Part shown: positions 16,891 through 25,741 of the stretch, piece by piece | How positions within the stretch are numbered: position 1 is the stretch's first letter | How the letters are laid out: each line of letters opens with the position of its first letter | NCBI GenBank assembly: GCA_017630395.1 | Contig: JAGBVI010000001.1 | Coordinates: forward strand, 248,001 to 312,000 | Direction of reading: 5' to 3' | From: Paludibacteraceae bacterium | GTDB lineage: Bacteria; Bacteroidota; Bacteroidia; Bacteroidales; Paludibacteraceae | DNA length: 64,000 nt | Translations under genes and position numbers: made by a program | Notes under the pieces: model-generated | Told to the model about the DNA's origin: nothing | The model's input: the letters and a program-made list of their open reading frames with translations, nothing else | The model's database searches: none

Positions 16891-17109
16891 TTACTTGTGA
16901 CTATTCCCCTTTATGGGCTGAACTTTCTTCCATTGTGGAAGGCGGTATAACAACTCTTGGTATGAAATGCAATAAGAAGCATAAAGTTTACAAACTTTGT
17001 CAATCTCTTCCTATGTTGCAACATCCTTATATTCACGATTCATCTGTTTCAACATCCTTTGATACCAATACTCCTAGTCTAGGGGAGATAATTCTGACTT
17101 GTCCTTCAT
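16891..17109 (-). CDS. WADY-family protein P4 (two TAG)
   Basis: 72 residues; TAG codons 12 and 33. Core: ATQEEIDKVCKLYASYCISYQELL. Preceded by GGTAAGTAAAG. More diverged than its neighbours at the WADY position (YASY). Confidence 0.55.
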
Positions 17110-17134
17110 AACTACTCTTTACTTACCCACTCTT

Positions 17135-17368
17135 TTACTTCTGTGGGTGACGATGAAACACTATCCTTGATTTCCCAAAATGTCGTTCTTTCCTTATTAG
17201 AGGGTAATGAAGAACACAGTAATCAGCCCAGGCTCTTGCAACTGCTTCAATCTCCTCTACTGTTGCCAATTCTCTCTCTACATAATCACGAAGACACTTC
17301 TCATACATCTTCTGATACTGATTCTCCCAATCGTCCTACTTCAAAAATTCAGATTTGTTTTCACTCAT
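17135..17368 (-). CDS. WADY-family protein P5 (one TAG)
   Basis: 77 residues: DDWENQYQKMYEKCLRDY then ATVEEIEAVARAWADYCVLHYPLIRKER. TAG is codon 11. Preceded by GTAAGTAAG. First gene of the minus-strand paralogue run. Confidence 0.6.
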
Positions 17369-17399
17369 AAACATAACTTACTTACACATTATCACCAAT

Positions 17400-17669
17400 T
17401 CAGAGAAGAATTTTTGACAATGAAGTAACCAATTTAAGAGAATACACCGACCTTTGAGACAACATTCTGACCTCATTCAATAATTCCAACAGAACATCGT
17501 TATAATAAATAGAGAAAGGGCGCGGATGCGCTAACACCCACGCCCAATCTTTTATTCGTCTCGGTTCACCGATAAAGAACAGGTGTAGTCGTTCAAGTGA
17601 TTCGGACTAATAGGAAATACCGTCAATTTCCACGAAAAAGCAAGGTTTTCCATTTTCATCCAAGTTCAT
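17400..17669 (-). pseudogene. remnant of a gene duplicated near 48.9 kb
   Basis: The frame runs from a hairpin at about 17742 to a TGA at 17400 with two TAG codons (MNLDENGKPCFFVEIDGISYQ ... IKDWAWVLAHPRPFSIYYNDVLLELLNE). The homologous copy at 48.7-49.1 kb starts with ATG right after the same hairpin; here that position is TTA. Only an internal ATG (17669) remains, giving 89 residues. Probably decaying. Confidence 0.4.
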
Positions 17670-17741
17670 CTGGACATACTACTCATCACCGTTACCAAGA
17701 TATAACGGCGAACCGATTTTTATATTTTCGTTTTCTGCTAA

Positions 17742-17771
17742 GCCCTCACTACGGTATAGTGAGGGCTTTTT
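17742..17771 (+). terminator. intrinsic terminator, copy 1
   Basis: GCCCTCACTA / TAGTGAGGGC hairpin, loop CGGTA, then TTTTT. Duplicated exactly at 49096-49125. Confidence 0.8.
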
Positions 17772-17870
17772 GTCAATTATTCAAATTTTAAGCAGCCAAG
17801 TACAAAGACATTTTTGATGACTTTTATTCAATGGGTGTATCGTAATGATACCCCTAATTTTTCTAAATAA

Positions 17871-19406
17871 ATGTATATGTCTGACATTTTTAATCCACCT
17901 AATTCTATTTGGCCCAATGGCATGCAAGTTGACTCCGATGGATACGCTGCATTTTATCCATTAGGAACTAATAAAGTAAATGTTCCAACAAGTTGCACAC
18001 AATGGCCCAAGGGCAACAAACTCGTTTCTCCTTTCGTTTATCAAGATGATAAATTAGTAGGATTTGCTGATACAAAAGCACTTACAACTGATTCTCAAAC
18101 TACTATCTATCTTCCTTATGAACATATTGAGGCAGAATTCTCAGCAATTGAAAAAGGACAACTTCAAATCCATGCTCCTAATGCTACTACTAAGAAAGCA
18201 TCTTGGAAGGATAGTGGAGTAGAAGATATTCCAGAAGCTCAGTTCAAATATAAGGGTTGTAAGACTGTTAATGATGTAAAAGCAGTAGATGCTAATTATC
18301 AAACTAATGACATCGTTAATGGTGTTTGGTCTGAACCTTTGTGGGACTTTGAAAATGCTGATGACATGTTCTATCGTTTTGGAAAACTTACATCATTCAC
18401 CTCTGACTTGCCTAGTTTGACAAGAGGTGATAATATGTTCGAGTTTTGTTATAATCTCACTACATTCACCTCTAATTTGTCAAATTTGACGAATGGTGAA
18501 GAAATGTTCTATAATTGTAATAATCTCGCCACATTTACCTCTGATTTACCTAGTTTAACGGATGGTTATATGATGTTCCATAGTTGTTCTGAACTCACTT
18601 CGTTCACCTCTAATTTGTCAAATTTGACGAATGGTCATTACATGTTCACTAATTGTCCTAAGCTCGCCTCATTCACATCTGATTTACCTAGTTTGACGGA
18701 TGGAAGGTGGATGTTTAATGGTTCAGGTTTTGAATCATTCTCTTCTGACTTGTCAAATTTGTTGGATGGTAATTGGATGTTCTGGGATTGTGTTAATCTC
18801 ACTTCATTCTCCTCTGACCTTTCCAGATTAACGAATGGTAACACTATGTTCTATGGCTGTTCTAATCTCACCACATTCACCTCTAACTTACCTAGCTTGA
18901 CGAATGGTGATTATATGTTCTATGAATGTAAACTTAATACTGCTTCCGTTCAAAACATTGCTGATACAATCAATGACGTTAATTCTTTGGAGAATGAACA
19001 TGAATGTGGTGGTGTTTGGAAGTACATCCACATTGGTATTGGTAACTCTGAACCTAATGAACAAGAAGAAATTGCATTCAATACAATTGCTTCTAAGGGT
19101 TGGACTGTTTATGTCAATGGTTCTCAATATACACCAACTTCTCCTGCTGCTATTACAACATTGGATGAAAACTGTGAAGAAACAGTTACACCTATTCCTT
19201 TCTGGGCTAAACCTGTTCAAACCGATGAAGAACATGCCAAATATATTGACAGCGAAGGTAACTTCTTCAATATCCTCGGTGCTCAGTTCATTTATGGTGA
19301 TGACATCTCCACTTATGGTATGTTCACTTGTGAAGAAGATGCAGTAGCTAATATGCGCTTAACTCCTTATACCAAACCCCAAACTGAAACAATTAACAAT
19401 AACTGA
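17871..19406 (+). CDS. BspA-like LRR protein 3
   Basis: 511 residues, no TAG. The N-terminal domain (WPNGMQVDSDGYAAFYPLGTNK ... SPFVYQDDKLVGFADTKAL) is shared with the next three genes. A linker (KYKGCKTVNDVKAVDANYQTNDIVNGVWSE) precedes about nine MFxxCxxLTSFTSDLPSLTNG repeats, the usual cap (TINDV ... IHIGIGNSEPNEQEE ... GWTVYVNG) and the C-terminal IPFWAKP ... YGMFTCEEDAVANMRLTPYTKP domain. First of a four-gene run with 3-6 base gaps. No signal peptide. Confidence 0.85.
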   Translation: MYMSDIFNPPNSIWPNGMQVDSDGYAAFYPLGTNKVNVPTSCTQWPKGNKLVSPFVYQDDKLVGFADTKALTTDSQTTIYLPYEHIEAEFSAIEKGQLQIHAPNATTKKASWKDSGVEDIPEAQFKYKGCKTVNDVKAVDANYQTNDIVNGVWSEPLWDFENADDMFYRFGKLTSFTSDLPSLTRGDNMFEFCYNLTTFTSNLSNLTNGEEMFYNCNNLATFTSDLPSLTDGYMMFHSCSELTSFTSNLSNLTNGHYMFTNCPKLASFTSDLPSLTDGRWMFNGSGFESFSSDLSNLLDGNWMFWDCVNLTSFSSDLSRLTNGNTMFYGCSNLTTFTSNLPSLTNGDYMFYECKLNTASVQNIADTINDVNSLENEHECGGVWKYIHIGIGNSEPNEQEEIAFNTIASKGWTVYVNGSQYTPTSPAAITTLDENCEETVTPIPFWAKPVQTDEEHAKYIDSEGNFFNILGAQFIYGDDISTYGMFTCEEDAVANMRLTPYTKPQTETINNN

Positions 19407-19412
19407 TAATTT

Positions 19413-21038
19413 ATGAAAAATTCAATTTGGCTCAATGGTATGCAAGTTGATTCCGATGGATATGCGGTATTCTATCCTTTGGGAACTAACAAGACAACGA
19501 TACCTACCTCAGTTACCGAATGGCCCGAAGGTACAAAAATCATTTCACCTTTCGTTTATGACAAAAACGATAATTTGGTAGGCTTCTGTGACACTAAGGC
19601 AATGACCACTAATGATGGCAATTCCGTAACAGTTACACTTCCCTACGAGCACATTGAAATTGACCTTTCATCTGCCGATAGCGAAACATTAACAATTCAT
19701 GCACCAAAAGCGTCAACTAAAACAGTCACATGGGACGGTGTTACAATTGTTGAAATTCCCGAAGTCAATTACAAATACAAAGGCTGTAAAACAATTTCAG
19801 ACATTACTGCAATTGAACCAAATTATCAGAATGTTGATATTGTAAATGGTGCTTGGAACGAAATCTTATCAGATTTGGAAGATGCAACGGATATGTTCTT
19901 TGACCATTATGATAGTACAATTGATAACTCCGTAGGATGTCCTGCTCTCGTCTCTTTCAGTGGTGACTTATCATCCCTAATAACAGGTGATTACATGTTC
20001 TATAATTGTAATAATTTCACCACATTTAATAGTGACCTTTCATCATTGACAAGTGGATACGCTATGTTCTGGAATGATGATAACCTTACCAATTTCAGTA
20101 GCATTCTTTCTTCATTGACCAATGGTGCTGCAATGTTTGGTTGTACTGGTTTCACTTCATTTGATACCAAACTTCCTAAAATGGAAAATGGTGACGAAAT
20201 GTTCTGTTATTGTTCTAATCTCAAAAACTTCAATGTTGACCTTAGTTCAATGACGACTGCTGAATGCATGTTCTTTGAGTGTTTTGCTCTTGAATCATTT
20301 ACTTCCGATGTATCTTCTTTGGTTCATGGTTATGAAATGTTCCACGATTGCCACGGTCTCACTTTCGTTAAGACTGATATGTCAAAATTACAAGACGGTG
20401 ATTACATGTTCTATAATAACTACAATATGACATCATTTGATGCTCCTCTTGATTCATTGTATTACGGTTATGGTATGTTCCATAATTGTTCTAAACTCAC
20501 CTCATTCACTGGTAATTTGGATTCCTTAACTAATGGTTATCAAATGTTCCGTGAATGTAAACTTGATACTGAATCTCTTACGAAAATCGCTAATACTATT
20601 AAGGATGTTCGTGAACTTACTAACGGTGTCAATACTTATGATGATGTTTATAAGATGATTCATTTTGGTTTACAGAATGAGACTCCCACAGAAGAAGAAA
20701 CAAGATTACTTACAATTATCCATAATAAAGGATGGGATATATTCGTGAATGGTTTTGGTGATGGTTATGAGTTTGAACCTATTGCAACCACATCTATTGA
20801 CGAGACTTCTTCAATTACTCCTTATTACGCTAAGCCTATTCCATCCGATGAAAAACATGCAGAATTTGTTGATGAAAATGGAAATTATTTTGATGTAATT
20901 GGTGGTAAGACACTTTTCGTTAAGGACATTGATACTTATGGAATGTTTGCTTCTCGTGAAGATGCTATCGCTCAAATGAGATTAACTCCTTATGTCCCTG
21001 TAAAACAACTTAAAACTAAAATAGAAAGAAATAGATAA
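19413..21038 (+). CDS. BspA-like LRR protein 4
   Basis: 541 residues, no TAG. Same architecture as the preceding gene (LNGMQVDSDGYAVFYPLGTNK N-terminus, linker, LRR, cap, YGMFASREDAIAQMRLTPY C-terminus) with more diverged repeats and one segment without the usual Cys (MFYNNYNMTSFDAPL). Starts 6 bases after the TGA of its neighbour; a paralogue from tandem duplication. Confidence 0.85.
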   Translation: MKNSIWLNGMQVDSDGYAVFYPLGTNKTTIPTSVTEWPEGTKIISPFVYDKNDNLVGFCDTKAMTTNDGNSVTVTLPYEHIEIDLSSADSETLTIHAPKASTKTVTWDGVTIVEIPEVNYKYKGCKTISDITAIEPNYQNVDIVNGAWNEILSDLEDATDMFFDHYDSTIDNSVGCPALVSFSGDLSSLITGDYMFYNCNNFTTFNSDLSSLTSGYAMFWNDDNLTNFSSILSSLTNGAAMFGCTGFTSFDTKLPKMENGDEMFCYCSNLKNFNVDLSSMTTAECMFFECFALESFTSDVSSLVHGYEMFHDCHGLTFVKTDMSKLQDGDYMFYNNYNMTSFDAPLDSLYYGYGMFHNCSKLTSFTGNLDSLTNGYQMFRECKLDTESLTKIANTIKDVRELTNGVNTYDDVYKMIHFGLQNETPTEEETRLLTIIHNKGWDIFVNGFGDGYEFEPIATTSIDETSSITPYYAKPIPSDEKHAEFVDENGNYFDVIGGKTLFVKDIDTYGMFASREDAIAQMRLTPYVPVKQLKTKIERNR

Positions 21039-21041
21039 TTT

Positions 21042-22901
21042 ATGAGTAATATTGATTATACATTATGGCCCAATGCTGATAGAAACTTGGGCGAAATTAA
21101 AGTTCAAATCCCTGATGGTGTTACTACTACCTGGCCAGAAGGTGATGCCCTCGTTGGTAACTTCGTATATAAGAATGGTTTACTTTCGGGATTTGTAGAT
21201 ACTAAGGCATTGATTGTCAATGAATCTAAATCTACCACTTTCCCTTATGATTATGTCAATATCCAAGTTGATAAGAGCTTGGAAGGTATAATGACCTTTA
21301 ATCAAGGTGAAAGAACTAAGAATTTCACTGTAAGTTATGTTGAAAGTGGTAGTAGCGGTGATACTATTGTTTTGGGAACAAAGTATCTTGGTTGTAAAAC
21401 AATTTTTGATGTCATAACAGTTGACCCGAATTATGCTACCACCGATATAGTAGATGGTATTTGGACACAGAGTTTGGCAGATTTTGAAGGTAGCTATATT
21501 GGCCCAGGTGAAAGTCAATTCAGTTTTAACCATAATTTAATAGATTTTCATTCAGATTTGAGTTCTCTCAAAATCGGAAATTTCCTGTTCCATGAGTGTT
21601 CTAATCTTACTACATTTAATGCAGATTTAAGTTCTCTCACTTCGGCATTAGGTATGTTTAGTGGTTCAAATCTCCAATCTTTTACATCAAACTTGGATTC
21701 CCTCGTAAATGGCGAAATCATGTTCTCTGGATGTTCAAATCTTTCTGATTTCAAAATAGATTTATCGTCTCTTGAAAATGGTTACGGAATGTTTGAAGGT
21801 TGTTCTCTTAATACAAATTCGTTAAGGCACATTTCATCCACTATTAAAAACGTAAATGGTATAATTACTTCTACCAGTTTTGGTGGGACTACTGGTAAAC
21901 CTATTCTCACCCTTGGTATTTCCAATGAAGTACCAAGCGAAGAAGAAAAAGAACTTTTTACAAACATGATGAGTAAAGGTTGGAGAGTATTCTTGAATAA
22001 TGATTTATTCTATATTGTTGGCGAAAAATACAAAGGTTGCATCACACCAAATGACGTGAAAAACACCGACCCGAATTACATTTCAAATGATATTAAAGAT
22101 GGTGTTTGGGAAGAAAATTTATTCGACTTAAAATACGGAAATTACGATGAAATGAATCCATCTTATCATAATGGATTATTTTATGATTGCGATACACTTA
22201 CTTCATTTAATGCAGATTTGAGCAGTCTTTCAAATGGTTATGAAATGTTTGCAAGTTGTTCAAACTTGCGTAATTTTAATTCGTCATTGAATAGTCTCAC
22301 GGAGGGACGAGGTATGTTCAGAGAATGTTCCAATCTAACCGCCTTTAACTCTGATTTGAGTTCTCTTACCAGGGGTGGTTATATGTTCCAGAACTGCGCT
22401 GCTCTTACTGCATTTACATCTGATTTGAGTTCTCTTACAAGTGCTGACAGCATGTTCCAGGGTTGTTCACTTGATACTGCTTCCATTAAGAACATTGCAG
22501 AAACTATTAACACTGTAACTGATGACCCTTCTATTTATATTGGTATTGGTAATTCAATACCATCAGAAGAAGAACATACTTATCTCACTCAGATTTATAA
22601 TAAAGGTTGGAGGGTATATGTAAATGGTTGGAATTCTTATGTTCCTGCTACTGCTTCTCTTGACGAAACAGGTGAAACTCAAACAGCTCCTATTCCTTTC
22701 TGGGCTAAACCTGAACCTGCCACGGAAGACGAAGCAAAATACATTGATGAAAATGGTAACTTCTTCAATATCATTGGTGGTCAATTCATTTACGTTTCTG
22801 ACCCTGATACCTATGGCATGTTCACCTCTCTTGAAGATGCAGCAGCCAATATGCGTTTAACTCCTTATACTAAACCTCAAAACCAAACTAACAATAACTG
22901 A
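21042..22901 (+). CDS. BspA-like LRR protein 5, double LRR block
   Basis: 619 residues, no TAG. N-terminus IDYTLWPNADRNLGEIKVQ is nearly the same as in protein 6. Two LRR blocks are separated by a full cap and a second linker (KYKGCITPNDVKNTDPNYISNDIKDGVWEE), as if two paralogues were fused by recombination. Ends in the shared IPFWAKP ... YGMFTSLEDAAANMRLTPYTKP domain. Confidence 0.85.
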   Translation: MSNIDYTLWPNADRNLGEIKVQIPDGVTTTWPEGDALVGNFVYKNGLLSGFVDTKALIVNESKSTTFPYDYVNIQVDKSLEGIMTFNQGERTKNFTVSYVESGSSGDTIVLGTKYLGCKTIFDVITVDPNYATTDIVDGIWTQSLADFEGSYIGPGESQFSFNHNLIDFHSDLSSLKIGNFLFHECSNLTTFNADLSSLTSALGMFSGSNLQSFTSNLDSLVNGEIMFSGCSNLSDFKIDLSSLENGYGMFEGCSLNTNSLRHISSTIKNVNGIITSTSFGGTTGKPILTLGISNEVPSEEEKELFTNMMSKGWRVFLNNDLFYIVGEKYKGCITPNDVKNTDPNYISNDIKDGVWEENLFDLKYGNYDEMNPSYHNGLFYDCDTLTSFNADLSSLSNGYEMFASCSNLRNFNSSLNSLTEGRGMFRECSNLTAFNSDLSSLTRGGYMFQNCAALTAFTSDLSSLTSADSMFQGCSLDTASIKNIAETINTVTDDPSIYIGIGNSIPSEEEHTYLTQIYNKGWRVYVNGWNSYVPATASLDETGETQTAPIPFWAKPEPATEDEAKYIDENGNFFNIIGGQFIYVSDPDTYGMFTSLEDAAANMRLTPYTKPQNQTNNN

Positions 22902-22907
22902 TAATTT

Positions 22908-24266
22908 ATGAGTAATATTGATTATACATTATGGCCCAATGCAGGTGGCACTCTTGGGCAAAACAAAGTACAAATCCCTGACGGTGTTACTACTACCTGG
23001 CCAGAAGGTGATGCCCTCGTTGGTAACTTTGTCTATAATAAAGGTGAACTCGTTGGCTTCGTTGATACTAAGGCATTAATTGCCAACGAATCTAAATCTA
23101 CCACTTTCCCTTATGATTATGTCAATATACAGGTTGACAAATCATTAGAAGGTGTAATGACCTTTAATCAAGATGAAAGAACAAAGTATTTCACCGTATT
23201 TTATGCTGAAAGTGGTAATAGTGGTGATGTTGTTATGTTCAAGTATAAGGGTTGTAAGACACTTAATGATATTAAAGCAGTTGACCCTAATTATAAGACC
23301 ACCGACATTGTTGATGGTGTTTGGTCTGAAAGTTTGGCTGATTTGGAAGATGGTGAGGAAATGTTCGATGGTTGTCCTCAACTCATCTCATTCTCATCTG
23401 ACCTTTCTAGTTTGACGAGTGGTTGGGCTATGTTCATTAATTGTTGGAATCTCACATCATTCACTTCTAACCTTTCTAGTTTGACGAATGGTAGTGAAAT
23501 GTTCAATAGTTGTGAAAATCTCACCTCATTCACTTCTAACCTTTCTAGTTTGGAAAATGGTACTTATATGTTCATTAATTGTTACAATCTCACCTCATTC
23601 ACTTCTAACCTTTCTAGTTTAACTTAGGGTGAGTAGATGTTCGCTTATTGTGAAAATCTCACCTCATTCAATGCTGACCTTTCTAGTTTGGAAGATGGTA
23701 CTTATATGTTCATTAATTGTTACAATCTCACCTCATTCACTTCTAACCTTTCTAGTTTGATGAATGGTACTGGTATGTTCTAGGATTGTAAACTTGACGC
23801 TCAATCAGTTGTCAACATTGTACATACATTACCAATAGGCTACTGTTTTCTTACCATTGGTATTGGTTGTGAGGACACTGAAGAAGACCTACTTCTTTTT
23901 GCTCAAGAATGTGGTTATGAATTTATTGACGAACTTTATGAAGAACTCTACGCTAAGGAAGTGGATGTATCCATAGTATGCAATGGTAGACCCACAGAAG
24001 CATCAACTTATAGTATAAGAAGAGGTAAAACCTTACCAATCTATGCTAAACTTGAAGAAGTAATTATGCCTACGGATAAGAATGAACGTAAGCCCTATTA
24101 CGCTTATACTTCTGCTGATGGTTCTAAGTTCTATAATATCCGTTATTTCCACTCCACAAACGGTTCAACTGAGGGTTATGATGTATTCTCCTCTCTTGAA
24201 GATGCAGCTTCTTCTTGGAACGTATTCCTCAAAGAAAACATTATAACAACTGAGGAAGAAGCTTAA
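22908..24266 (+). CDS. BspA-like LRR protein 6 (three TAG)
   Basis: 452 residues when TAGs at 23625, 23634 and 23781 are read as Gln. The N-terminal 100 residues almost repeat those of protein 5. The LRR block contains near-identical 69-bp units (NLTSFTSNLSSL) with two TAGs close together. The C-terminus (YAKLEEVIMPTDK ... KFYNIRYFHSTNGSTEGYDVFSSLEDAA) matches protein 2 instead of protein 5. Last gene of the four-gene run, followed by a terminator. Confidence 0.82.
23441..23770 (+). repeat. near-identical 69-bp LRR-coding units
   Basis: Successive units coding for MFxxCxNLTSFTSNLSSL differ at only a few bases, far closer than units elsewhere in the same gene. This indicates recent expansion by recombination or slippage. 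Confidence 0.7.
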
Positions 24267-24292
24267 TAATTCTTAGCTAATTATTATAAAAG

Positions 24293-24326
24293 GGACACCA
24301 CAATATGTAGTGGTGTCCTTCTTTTT
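24293..24326 (+). terminator. intrinsic terminator after LRR gene 6
   Basis: GGACACCAC / GTGGTGTCC hairpin followed by TTCTTTTTT. Its loop and arms resemble the ACCACAATATATTGTGGT palindromes. Confidence 0.8.
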
Positions 24327-24363
24327 TATCTAAAATTCTCAGAATTTTTGCCAATTGTATTTT

Positions 24364-24633
24364 TCATATACCACATATTGTGGTGTCATTTTTCGGGTTT
24401 GTGTTTAGTTTGCCCGATGACACTAATGCTTGACGAATCAGTTTCTTTCTTAATTCTTTATATCGCTTTAACTCCTTAGAAACCTCTTTTTTGGAGATTT
24501 CTATATCTTCGGCTGTCATGGTCTGCGAATATTCTTTAAATCTCTTATAGCGAGCTTTAAGATGTTTCATTTCATTTTCCATGCGTCCTATATGAATCCA
24601 ATTTCTTAATTCATTATCTAGTTTCTTGTTCAT
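24364..24633 (-). CDS. basic coiled-coil-like protein, 89 aa
   Basis: Charged and helical (MENEMKHLKARYKRFKEYSQ, SKELKRYKELRKKLIRQAL). The last residues are read through a CCACATATTGTGG palindrome at 24370-24384, so the stop position could be fortuitous. Function unknown. Confidence 0.5.
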   Translation of the reverse strand: MNKKLDNELRNWIHIGRMENEMKHLKARYKRFKEYSQTMTAEDIEISKKEVSKELKRYKELRKKLIRQALVSSGKLNTNPKNDTTICGI

Positions 24634-24671
24634 GATATTGACTAATCGTGGGATGTTTCATGATAGATTGA

Positions 24672-24702
24672 GGGGCAATCAAGCTTACTGCCCGATTGCC
24701 CC
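24672..24702 (-). terminator. hairpin after the DUF932 gene
   Basis: GGGGCAATC / GATTGCCCC stem with a 13-base loop, 17 bases after the stop. The T run is poor, so attenuation or mRNA protection is also possible. Confidence 0.5.
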
Positions 24703-24718
24703 ATTCAACAGGGAAGAT

Positions 24719-25498
24719 TTAAGCCACAAGGCTAACCGCTTCCTTCCAGAGTTCCTTATTAACAATGACATTCTGGGAGATGTTAGTAAGGGGACGGAGG
24801 ATACGGCTACCCACGAGCTGTCCACCCTTGATGCAGTTCTCTTGGACTACATTGTAGGTATTCCAGACGGAGGGGGTGAGGTTATCCTCATGGCGGTGAG
24901 GAATGAGGAGGTTCTCGGAGTAGTTGACCTTAGAGTTCTTATTGAAGCCGAGGCGAATCTCAGCAGCCTTCTGAGCATAATCCTTCTGCTGCTTCTCGGA
25001 GAGGTTGACGGACTTCATCTGCTCAATGAGTTCGTAAGACTCCTTAGCCTGTTCTGCTACGGCAAGGGAAGCGGTAATAACATCTTCAAGAGAATTACCC
25101 TTCCAATGACATACGCGCTGGTTGGCGGTCGTGTTATCTGCAACAATAAGACCGTTGGAGCAGACAAGACGGAAGATACCTGCCATGATACGGAAAGAGG
25201 AAGAACCATCATGAGAGTTTACGATAACAATCTCAGGACGAGTTTCATCAGGGGAGAAGGTATCAAGGAAGTCACGATGGGAGAGACGGACGCAATGCTT
25301 ATTGTGAATGGTCGGACGCTGACCAGCCTTTACAGACTGAGCAAATGCGTTGGTCACTTCAAACCCTTCGGAGCGAAGAGCATCGATAACATTAGCAGTG
25401 GTAAGCTGACCATACTTTTCCGTGCGGCGGGAAGAGTAAGAGGTTTCAAAAACCTGGGGGCAACGAGCTGCGATTTCCTGATTAGTGAGTGCGAACAT
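24719..25498 (-). CDS. DUF932-family phage/plasmid protein
   Basis: 259 residues. TVANVIDAL-like start (TTANVIDALRSEGF), FRLVCSNGLIVADN and QRVCHWKGNSLEDVI are typical of the DUF932 group (phage/plasmid-like protein), which is common in mobile elements and still of unclear function. The frame is open to 25579, but I use the ATG at 25498 because the upstream part is a GC-rich leader with its own hairpin and promoter. Codon use is more GC-rich than its LRR neighbours. Confidence 0.75.
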   Translation of the reverse strand: MFALTNQEIAARCPQVFETSYSSRRTEKYGQLTTANVIDALRSEGFEVTNAFAQSVKAGQRPTIHNKHCVRLSHRDFLDTFSPDETRPEIVIVNSHDGSSSFRIMAGIFRLVCSNGLIVADNTTANQRVCHWKGNSLEDVITASLAVAEQAKESYELIEQMKSVNLSEKQQKDYAQKAAEIRLGFNKNSKVNYSENLLIPHRHEDNLTPSVWNTYNVVQENCIKGGQLVGSRILRPLTNISQNVIVNKELWKEAVSLVA

Positions 25499-25549
25499 AG
25501 TCTTATATATCCTTTCTAGTGTGATTTGTGATTGTCTGTTTCGTGTTCC

Positions 25550-25563
25550 TCCCCTTGGAGGTG
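25550..25563 (-). promoter_or_regulatory. 5' leader hairpin
   Basis: CCTCC / GGAGG hairpin near the 5' end of the predicted DUF932 transcript, about 50 bases before the ATG. It may stabilise or regulate the mRNA. Confidence 0.35.
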
Positions 25564-25570
25564 TGACCAC

Positions 25571-25599
25571 ATTATACACACACTTGCTTATAATGTCAA
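25571..25599 (-). promoter_or_regulatory. sigma70-like promoter, DUF932 gene
   Basis: TTGACA, 17 bases, TATAAT, with the GTTCTTGACA context shared by several promoters further right. Confidence 0.8.
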
Positions 25600-25741
25600 G
25601 AACTTTTTTGAAATTTTTGAAAAATTTTTAATTTTACTTCAAAAAATGATGAACAAACTGCAATAATTCTGAGTTTTTTAACCATACAGGCTGAATCCAA
25701 TGAACTTGTTGATGATATAGAGCAATTAAATAATACATACA

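Noticed and set aside
17518..17545. Hairpin GGGCGTGGGTG/CATCCGCGCCC with compensatory changes in a second copy at 48843-48870
   Set aside because: Both copies lie inside a homologous reading frame (DWAWVL-H-R-FSIYYND), so the similarity is explained by coding conservation.
24626..25519. 297-codon plus-strand ORF
   Set aside because: Antisense to the DUF932 gene, which has recognisable motifs, a promoter and a sensible start.
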